The notes under the pieces were generated by a model. It made no database searches and was not told where the DNA came from. It worked only from the letters and a program-made list of their open reading frames with translations. Below, in pieces: positions 6,670-12,191 of a stretch of DNA of 17,747 bases (position 1 is its first letter; each line of letters begins with the position of its first letter). This DNA comes from JBBQDZ01 sp038320185 (GTDB lineage: Bacteria; Actinomycetota; Thermoleophilia; Gaiellales; Gaiellaceae). Position numbers and translations under genes: made by a program. The stretch spans positions 1 through 17,747 of the forward strand of contig JBBQDZ010000030.1 in assembly GCA_038320185.1 (NCBI GenBank), given 5' to 3'.

Positions 6670-7827
6670 GTGGGGGACTCGCAGCGGCTCACGCCGGAGG
6701 AGCAACTCCGGACCGCGCGCGAGGCCTACGAGGCGGGGTGCGACTTCACGCTCGCGGTGGAGGAGGAGTTCGCCGTCCTCGACCCGGAGACGCTCTCGCT
6801 CTCGAACCGCTTCGAGGAGCTTCAGGAGGCCGCGCGGGGAACGCCGCTCGAGGCACATCTCGTCGGAGAGCTCATCGCCTCCGAGGTCGAGGTCCGAACG
6901 GGGCGGTGCGACAGCTTTGCCGAGGCTGCCGAGCGCACCGGGGAGCGCCGGGCGCAGCTGACGGCGCTCGCAGATTCGCTCGGGCTCGCGCTCGGCGCGA
7001 CGGGCACGCACCCGTGGAGCCCGTGGCAGGAGCAGCGGATCATCGACTCGCCTCACTACCGGCGCAACGACGAGATCCTCCGCTACGTCGTCTGGCGTAA
7101 CAACAGCTTCGGCCTCCACGTGCACGTAGGTATCCGCGGCGCTGATCGTGCCGTCCGGGTCTGCAGCGCGCTCCGGAACTTCCTTCCCGAGCTGCTCGCG
7201 CTCTCGGGGAGCTCACCGTTCGTGGAGGGCTGCTACACCTATCTTCACTCCGCGCGCACGCAGATCTTCACCCGGATGTTCCCCCGCTGCGGGGTCCCTG
7301 ATGCGTTCGGCGGTTGGGACGAGTACGAGCGCTACGTCCGCTTCCTCTACGACACGGGCTCGGTCGACGAGCACACACAGCTCTGGTGGAGCGTGCGTCC
7401 GCACCTTTCGTTTCCGACCGTAGAGGTCCGGATCTGCGACGCGCAGCCGTCGCTCGAGGAGTCGATCTCGCTCGCCGCGCTCGCCTACTCCCTGACGGCG
7501 CGGATCGCGCGAGCCCTCGACGAGGGGGAGCCCCTCCCATCGCACCCGCACAGGCTCATCGAGGAGAACTTTTGGCGGGCGATCCGTCACGGGCTGGCTG
7601 GTGAGCTGATCGAGCTGTCCACCGGCCGGGTCAGGCCTGCCCGTGCCGCCCTCGAGGAGCTTTGCGAGTGGGTGCTGCCGGTCGCGGAGGAGCTCGGAGC
7701 CGCATCGTTCCTCGCCGTCTCCGCCGCGAACGCGGCCGAGCGTCAGATTGCGCGCCACGAGGAGGGTGCCTCGCTCGCGGAGATCTACGCAGAGCAGGTG
7801 CGCAGGCGGGAGGTCGTCGGTGGCTGA
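6670..7827 (+). CDS. Carboxylate-amine ligase, YbdK-type glutamate-cysteine ligase family (GCS2)
   Basis: The 385-residue protein belongs to the GCS2/YbdK family, whose members form gamma-glutamyl amide bonds (weak glutamate-cysteine ligase activity in known cases) using ATP. The family's opening acidic motif LAVEEEF is at 28-34. Other matches are TGTHPW (111-116), LHVHVGI (149-155), the SPFVEG/YLHSARTQIF region (182-200), and FPTVEVRICDAQPSLEE (248-264) with its metal- or substrate-binding carboxylates. GTG 6670 lies 11 bases after the glycosyltransferase stop, with no clear ribosome site; TAACGT at 6656-6661 could be a -10 box. The C-terminus overlaps the next gene by 8 bases. It may supply gamma-glutamylcysteine or another gamma-glutamyl compound; the true amine substrate is not visible from sequence. 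Confidence 0.9.
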   Translation: MGDSQRLTPEEQLRTAREAYEAGCDFTLAVEEEFAVLDPETLSLSNRFEELQEAARGTPLEAHLVGELIASEVEVRTGRCDSFAEAAERTGERRAQLTALADSLGLALGATGTHPWSPWQEQRIIDSPHYRRNDEILRYVVWRNNSFGLHVHVGIRGADRAVRVCSALRNFLPELLALSGSSPFVEGCYTYLHSARTQIFTRMFPRCGVPDAFGGWDEYERYVRFLYDTGSVDEHTQLWWSVRPHLSFPTVEVRICDAQPSLEESISLAALAYSLTARIARALDEGEPLPSHPHRLIEENFWRAIRHGLAGELIELSTGRVRPARAALEELCEWVLPVAEELGAASFLAVSAANAAERQIARHEEGASLAEIYAEQVRRREVVGG

Positions 7828-8182
7828 GTCGGAGCCGCGTCCCTCCGAGGAGCGCGAGCTACTGGCGGAGCTCGAGGAGCAGTTCCGGCGCCTGAAGGTG
7901 GCGGACGTGCTCACGCAGACCGTCCTGACCGTCTCGCAGCTTGGGTTCCTGCGCATGGCTCCGGAGAGCCGTCAGCTCGACGAGGCGCGGCTCGCAATCG
8001 ACGCGCTGAGAGCCCTCGTGCCGGTGTTGAAACAAGCCCTTCCCGAGGAAGGGGCGCGAGACTTCGACTCGGTCATCGCCAACCTCCAGCTCGCCTACGC
8101 ACGGGCCGCCGCGGCCGAGGCTGGTTCTGAGCGACCTCGGGCGCAAGAAAGCGCCACGTCCGGGGAGGACGACGCAGGCTAA
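7820..8182 (+). CDS. Small helical protein, DUF1844-like
   Basis: This 120-residue soluble protein has an acidic N-terminus (PSEERELLAELEEQFRRLK). Its helical core, about residues 28-95, reads VADVLTQTVLTVSQLGFLRM, then DEARLAIDALRALVPVL and a final helix ending LQLAYARAA. The central helix and the closing L-x-Y segment resemble DUF1844 proteins, which have no known function and in actinobacteria often sit near translation or metabolic genes. The tail (100-120) is Ala/Ser/Glu-rich and probably disordered. GTG 7820 is chosen because GGGAGGT (7808-7814) stands 5 bases upstream, so it is translationally coupled to the ligase gene by an 8-base overlap. The frame upstream of it lies within the ligase gene and is not coding. 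Confidence 0.75.
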   Translation: MAESEPRPSEERELLAELEEQFRRLKVADVLTQTVLTVSQLGFLRMAPESRQLDEARLAIDALRALVPVLKQALPEEGARDFDSVIANLQLAYARAAAAEAGSERPRAQESATSGEDDAG

Positions 8183-8185
8183 GCT
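8180..8185 (+). promoter_or_regulatory. Putative -10 box (TAAGCT) for a leaderless transcript of the MauE-Trx gene
   Basis: TAAGCT begins at the TAA stop of the preceding gene and ends exactly 6 bases before GTG 8192, with no Shine-Dalgarno site between. The same 6-base spacing occurs before 12192 and 16210. No -35 element is visible. Confidence 0.45.
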
Positions 8186-8191
8186 CTGCTC

Positions 8192-9619
8192 GTGGACCTG
8201 GCGCTCCTCCTGGTTCGGTGCGCCCTTGCCGCTGTGTTTGCCCTGGCCGCAGCGACGAAGCTCGCCGACCTCCGGGGTACGCGCCGCGCAACCACGGAGT
8301 TCGGTGCGCCCGAGGTGCTGGCGGCGCCGCTCGCGATCCTGCTTCCGCTCGCCGAGCTGGCCGCGGCCGCCGCTCTCGTGCCGGTTGCTTCGGCCCGCTG
8401 GGGAGCCGCCGCGGTACTGGTGCTGCTCCTCCTCTTTTCGAGCGCGATCGTCGCCAGTCTCGCGCGCGGGCGTACGCCCGACTGCCATTGCTTCGGTCAG
8501 CTTCACTCCGAGCCTGCGGGACCTCGTGCGCTGGGGCGCAACGGCGTGCTCGCCGCCGGCGCCGCCTTCGTCCTCGCCGCGGGATGGAACGACGCGGGGC
8601 TGAGCGCAGTAGCCTGGCTTGGACGGCTTGACACCGCCGGAGCCGTCGCAACGGCAGCGCTCGCACTCGCCGCGGTCGCTGCGGCGGGGAGCGTCCACCT
8701 GGTGTCGGTACAGCGCCGGCTCCTGCACCGGATCGAGGAGCTCGAGAGCGGAGGCGCCGCCGGGGCGCCGGAGCCAGGGCTCGAGGTCGGGACTTACGCA
8801 CCGGAGTTCTCTCTGGCCGACGTCGAGGGTGTGATCCTGACGCTCGGGAACCTGCGATCGCTCGCGCGGCCGGTGCTGCTCGTCTTCACCGACTCGGCCT
8901 GCGTGTCCTGCAGCGCGCTGCTGCCCGACCTCGCCCGCTGGCAGTCGGAGCACGAGACGGACCTGACCGTTACCGTCGTTAGCGCAGGAGCTCCGGAGGA
9001 CAGCCGCGCCAAGGCGCAGGAGCACGGGCTGGACTTCGTCCTCTGCGACCCGGATCGGGAGGTCTATCGGGCCTACGAGGGGACCGGAACACCGAGCGCG
9101 GTGGTCGTCGATGCCGGTGGGCTCGTCGCCTCCCGGCTCTCGCTCGGCCCCGAGAAGATCCGCGATCTCGTCGGAGGCTGGATCTCGTCGGAGTCCCCGC
9201 CTGAGGGCATTCCGGTCGGCGAGCCCATCCCGTCGGCCGAGCTTCCCGACCTCCGGGGGCGCAGCGTCGACCTCCGGACATTCGCCGGCGAAGAGACCCT
9301 GTTCCTCTTCTGGAGTCCGGCGTGCGGCTTCTGCCGTGACATGCACCCGGACGTCCTCGAGTGGGAGGCGGACCGAAGCGGCGACCGTCCACGCCTCGTC
9401 GTGATCTCCTCCGGGCCTGCCGACGAGGTACGGGCGGAGGGATTCTCTTCGACGACGCTGCTCGACGAGGACCGTCGGGTCGCGACGGCGATGGGCTCGT
9501 CCGGAACTCCCAGCGGGCTGCTCTTCGCGGCCGACGGGACGGCTGCGTGGCCGATCGCCGTCGGGCGCTCGCAGATCCTGCAGCTGGCCAGATCGCGGGG
9601 CGTCGCCGGCCGCGTCTGA
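8192..9619 (+). CDS. MauE/DoxX-like membrane domain fused to two thioredoxin-like domains
   Basis: The 475-residue protein has three parts. Residues 1-175 are a MauE-like membrane domain with about five hydrophobic segments, an early aRcalaavFalAaatKLaD pattern and the signature DCHCFGQ (Cys98, Cys100), followed by LGRNGVL. Residues about 195-330 form one thioredoxin-like domain with Cys237-x-x-Cys240 (SACVSC) and a cis-proline at TPSAVVV. Residues about 340-475 form a second with Cys378-x-x-Cys381 (PACGFC) and cis-proline at TPSGLLF. MauE-type proteins are thought to pass electrons for disulfide formation or maturation of exported proteins, usually with a separate thioredoxin-like MauD. Here the membrane unit and two redox carriers are one chain. 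Orientation of the thioredoxin domains is not certain. GTG 8192 lies 9 bases after the previous stop. Confidence 0.88.
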   Translation: MDLALLLVRCALAAVFALAAATKLADLRGTRRATTEFGAPEVLAAPLAILLPLAELAAAAALVPVASARWGAAAVLVLLLLFSSAIVASLARGRTPDCHCFGQLHSEPAGPRALGRNGVLAAGAAFVLAAGWNDAGLSAVAWLGRLDTAGAVATAALALAAVAAAGSVHLVSVQRRLLHRIEELESGGAAGAPEPGLEVGTYAPEFSLADVEGVILTLGNLRSLARPVLLVFTDSACVSCSALLPDLARWQSEHETDLTVTVVSAGAPEDSRAKAQEHGLDFVLCDPDREVYRAYEGTGTPSAVVVDAGGLVASRLSLGPEKIRDLVGGWISSESPPEGIPVGEPIPSAELPDLRGRSVDLRTFAGEETLFLFWSPACGFCRDMHPDVLEWEADRSGDRPRLVVISSGPADEVRAEGFSSTTLLDEDRRVATAMGSSGTPSGLLFAADGTAAWPIAVGRSQILQLARSRGVAGRV

Positions 9620-9642
9620 CCTGTCACAACCGGCGGCTTGAG

Positions 9643-9663
9643 CGACCGTGCGGGCGGTCGTTT
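9643..9663 (+). terminator. Weak terminator-like hairpin after the MauE-Trx gene
   Basis: CGACCG (9643-9648) pairs perfectly with CGGTCG (9655-9660) across a 6-base loop and is followed by only three T. It lies 24 bases past the stop of the preceding gene. The short T-run makes intrinsic termination doubtful. Confidence 0.35.
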
Positions 9664-9668
9664 AGGCT
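9663..9668 (+). promoter_or_regulatory. Putative -10 box (TAGGCT) upstream of hppA
   Basis: TAGGCT is identical to the box at 5396-5401. A start point near 9675 would give an hppA leader of about 64 bases containing the hairpin at 9692-9716. A dyad TTGT-GAT-ACAA (9676-9686) sits just after it and TGTCACAA (9622-9629) upstream, both similar to the half-sites at rex. Confidence 0.4.
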
Positions 9669-9691
9669 CTCGAGCTTGTGATACAAACCCC

Positions 9692-9721
9692 TCGCGCCGG
9701 CCCGTCCTCGGCGCGATTTTT
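9692..9721 (+). terminator. Rho-independent terminator-like hairpin in the hppA leader
   Basis: TCGCGCCG (9692-9699) pairs perfectly with CGGCGCGA (9709-9716) across a 9-base loop and is directly followed by TTTTT (9717-9721). This is the clearest intrinsic-terminator shape in the window. It lies between a promoter-like box (9663) and the hppA ribosome site GAGAGG (9724-9729), so it either ends upstream transcription or acts as an attenuator for hppA. Confidence 0.6.
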
Positions 9722-9738
9722 ATGAGAGGGCCGATCTG

Positions 9739-11781
9739 ATGAACTTCTTCAGCGACCATCCTGTTCTCTTCGCGCTGATCTGCGGCGGCGTGGCCGTCGG
9801 CTACGGAATCGTGCTCACCCTCTGGCTCCTCCGTCAGCCCGCGGGTAACGAGCGGATGCAGGAGATCGCGCGCGCGATCCAGGAAGGCGCCGCCGCCTAT
9901 CTCCGCCGGCAGTACATGACGGTTGCGGTAGTCGCGATCGTCCCCTTCCTCCTGCTCGGCTTCTACAACAAGCTCGGCTGGGGTACCGCGATCGGCTTCC
10001 TGATCGGAGCCGTGCTCTCCGCGGCGGCCGGCTTCATCGGCATGAACGTCGCCGTGCGCTCCAACGTGCGCACGGCCGAGGCCGCGAGGCATGGTCTCAA
10101 CCCGGCGCTGAACGTCGCGTTCCGCGCCGGCTCAGTGACCGGCCTGCTCGTGGTCGGGCTGGGGCTGCTCGGCGTCGCCGGCTACTACTGGGCCCTCACC
10201 GGCTGGCTGCACAACACGCCCGAATCTGCGATCGACGATCTCGTCGGTCTCGCGTTCGGCGGCTCGCTGATCTCGGTCTTCGCCCGGCTCGGCGGCGGGA
10301 TCTACACGAAGGCGGCGGACGTCGGCGCCGACCTCGTCGGCAAGATCGAGGCGGGCATCCCGGAGGACGATCCGCGCAATCCGGCCGTGATCGCCGACAA
10401 CGTGGGGGACAACGTCGGCGACTGTGCGGGGATGGCCGCCGACCTCTTCGAGACCTACGCGGTCACGGCTGTCGCAGTGATGCTGCTCGCGATCAAGACC
10501 TTTCCCGCGCTCCACATCGAGCTCTACCCGCTCGCGATCGGGGGAATCTCGATCCTCTCCTCGATCGTCGGCACCTTCTTCGCGCGCGTCGGTCGGAGCG
10601 GCTCGATCATGAACGCGCTCTATCGCGCTGTCCTCGTCGCGACCGTGCTCTCGGCGATCGGCTTCATCCCGATCACGATGGCCTTCGACAACTCGCACTT
10701 CACGTTCACCGACCTCTACGTGTCGGCGATCGTCGGTCTCACCGTCACCTTCCTGCTCGTCGGGATCACCGAGTTCTACACGGGGACGCGCTGGAGTCCG
10801 GTGAAGTCGATCTCGAGCGCCTCCCAGACGGGTCACGCGACGAACATCATCGAGGGACTCGCGATGGGGATGCAGGCAACGGCAGCCCCTGTGATCGTGC
10901 TCGCCACCGGGATCCTCGTCGCGCATCATTTTGCCGGGCTCTATGGGGTCGGGGTCGCCGTGATGGCGCAGCTTTCGATGACCGGGCTGATCGTGGCGCT
11001 CGATGCCTACGGGCCGGTGACCGACAACGCGGGCGGCATCGCCGAGATGGCCGATCTGCCGGAGTCCGTGCGAGCGATCACCGACCCCCTCGATGCGGTC
11101 GGCAACACGACGAAGGCGGTGACGAAGGGCTACGCCATCGGCTCGGCGGCTCTTGCGGCTCTCATCCTGTTCGATAGCTACACCTCGGGCCTCGGCGACC
11201 AGGGCCTGACGGGCGTCTCGTTCAGTCTCAGCGACGCCTGGGTGATCGCGGGGCTCTTCATCGGGGGCCTCATGCCGTTCCTCTTCGCGTCGCTCGCGAT
11301 GCAGGCCGTGGGTCGCGTGGGCGGGCAGGTCGTGACCGAGGTGCGGCGGCAGTTCCGTGAGATCCCGGGGATCATGGAGGGAACCGCCCGACCGGAGTAC
11401 GGGCGTGCGATCGACATCGTCACCGGCTCCGCGATCAAGAGCATGCTGCTGCCGGCGCTGATTCCGATCGGTTTCCCGATCGTCGTGGGGATCATCAACG
11501 CCCGGATGCTCGGGGGCCTGCTGATCGGGACGATCGTGACCGGCCTCTTCCTCGCGATCGCGATGACCTCGGGCGGGGGCGCCTGGGACAACGCGAAGAA
11601 GCTGATCGAGGACGGCGCCTACGGTGGCAAGGGCTCGGACGCGCATGCGGCGTCCGTCACGGGCGACACCGTCGGCGATCCGTACAAGGACACGGCCGGC
11701 CCTGCGATCAACCCGATGATCAAGATCGCGAACATCGTCGCGATCCTCATCATCCCACTGATTGTTTCAATCCATGGGTGA
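9739..11781 (+). CDS. hppA: Membrane-bound proton-pumping pyrophosphatase, K+-independent type
   Basis: This integral membrane enzyme couples hydrolysis of pyrophosphate to H+ export across the cytoplasmic membrane. The 680 residues and the many hydrophobic segments (the family has about 16 helices) fit. The substrate signature DX7KXE is Asp194-Lys202-Glu204 (DVGADLVGKIE), followed by DNVGDNVGDCAGMAADLFE, and a second acidic cluster GDTVGDPYKDTAGPA near the C-terminus. In GNTTKAVT (455-462), Lys459 and Thr462 occupy the positions that in known enzymes separate K+-independent (Lys/Thr) from K+-dependent (Ala/Ala or Ala/Gly) forms, so this one should not need K+. H+ rather than Na+ transport follows from that class. 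ATG 9739 has GAGAGG at 9724-9729. The leader contains a terminator-like hairpin. Confidence 0.97.
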   Translation: MNFFSDHPVLFALICGGVAVGYGIVLTLWLLRQPAGNERMQEIARAIQEGAAAYLRRQYMTVAVVAIVPFLLLGFYNKLGWGTAIGFLIGAVLSAAAGFIGMNVAVRSNVRTAEAARHGLNPALNVAFRAGSVTGLLVVGLGLLGVAGYYWALTGWLHNTPESAIDDLVGLAFGGSLISVFARLGGGIYTKAADVGADLVGKIEAGIPEDDPRNPAVIADNVGDNVGDCAGMAADLFETYAVTAVAVMLLAIKTFPALHIELYPLAIGGISILSSIVGTFFARVGRSGSIMNALYRAVLVATVLSAIGFIPITMAFDNSHFTFTDLYVSAIVGLTVTFLLVGITEFYTGTRWSPVKSISSASQTGHATNIIEGLAMGMQATAAPVIVLATGILVAHHFAGLYGVGVAVMAQLSMTGLIVALDAYGPVTDNAGGIAEMADLPESVRAITDPLDAVGNTTKAVTKGYAIGSAALAALILFDSYTSGLGDQGLTGVSFSLSDAWVIAGLFIGGLMPFLFASLAMQAVGRVGGQVVTEVRRQFREIPGIMEGTARPEYGRAIDIVTGSAIKSMLLPALIPIGFPIVVGIINARMLGGLLIGTIVTGLFLAIAMTSGGGAWDNAKKLIEDGAYGGKGSDAHAASVTGDTVGDPYKDTAGPAINPMIKIANIVAILIIPLIVSIHG

Positions 11782-11786
11782 ACTAG

Positions 11787-11934
11787 CACGGGGAACCCCC
11801 CGGTTCCCCCGTGAGCCCCCTCCTTCCGGACGGTTGCGGCAGCGTGCACTGTGGCTGGGGCCGCTTACCGGGGCCTGCGTCCCACCGTTGCCTAGTTCGT
11901 AGCTGGGCCCCCGCCGGGCAGAGCCCGGCTCCGC
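11787..11934 (-). repeat. Palindromic interspersed element, copy 2 (inverted)
   Basis: Read on the minus strand, block A (11934 to 11910) matches copy 1 block A with one extra C. Block B (11825 to 11787) begins with the identical AAGGAGGGGGCT head and carries the same GGGGGAACC / GGTTCCCC arms. The spacer between blocks is about 84 bases, against about 32 in copy 1, and holds GCCGCAACCG just before block B, similar to GCCGCACAACGG in copy 1. Confidence 0.7.
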
Positions 11935-11989
11935 CCGCGAACTGCCGATCGCCCAAAGGCGAACGCTCCGAAGCTAGAGACGCTCTTCC

Positions 11990-12008
11990 CGACCGGCTCT
12001 GCCGGTCG
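11990..12008 (+). repeat. Perfect 8-bp inverted repeat with 3-base loop
   Basis: CGACCGGC pairs with GCCGGTCG across TCT. It is followed by TTGCTGT, so it lacks the T-run of a classic terminator. It is one of the hairpin series downstream of hppA. Confidence 0.6.
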
Positions 12009-12129
12009 TTGCTGTCCCTGAAGGCCGAAGGCCCAAGGGGTCGCGGGGGGCCAGTGGGGGGCGCAGCCCGCCACTCGAGCGGAGCCCGGAGGGCGGAGCG
12101 ATTGCTGCGGTTGCCAGGCCAACGGGGTC

Positions 12130-12147
12130 CCGGGGCGTGAGCCCCGG
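12130..12147 (+). repeat. Perfect 7-bp inverted repeat with GTGA loop
   Basis: CCGGGGC (12130-12136) pairs with GCCCCGG (12141-12147). The GTGA loop is a GNRA tetraloop in RNA, which would make this a stable RNA hairpin about 45 bases before the permease start. Confidence 0.6.
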
Positions 12148-12179
12148 CTAAAGCGGAGCCGAAGGCGAAGCGCTAGTCG

Positions 12180-12185
12180 TAGAGT
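12180..12185 (+). promoter_or_regulatory. Putative -10 box (TAGAGT) for a leaderless permease transcript
   Basis: TAGAGT ends exactly 6 bases before GTG 12192, and no Shine-Dalgarno site lies between. The arrangement matches those at 8180 and 16198. No -35 element is visible. Confidence 0.45.
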
Positions 12186-12191
12186 CCCCGC

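Larger units (their letters stand above)
11782..12191. other. 410-base non-coding spacer rich in short hairpins
   Basis: No supported coding sequence occurs here on either strand. Short perfect hairpins with 3-4-base loops are packed along it. They are CACGGGGAACC/GGTTCCCCCGTG (11787-11813, one bulge), GCCGGGC-AGA-GCCCGGC (11913-11929), CGACCGGC-TCT-GCCGGTCG (11990-12008), GGCC-GAA-GGCC near 12023-12033 and CCGGGGC-GTGA-GCCCCGG (12130-12147). None has a T-run. The first two belong to the inverted copy of the element found near 4214-4306. No tRNA arms or c-di-AMP riboswitch core were recognised. It could be a structured RNA, a REP-like cluster or a decayed mobile element. Confidence 0.6.

Noticed and set aside
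11782..12191. c-di-AMP (ydaO-type) riboswitch or tRNA upstream of the first permease
   Set aside because: A c-di-AMP riboswitch would fit a KimA-like gene, but I could not find its conserved core or a pseudoknot arrangement. No T-arm or acceptor stem of a tRNA was found either.
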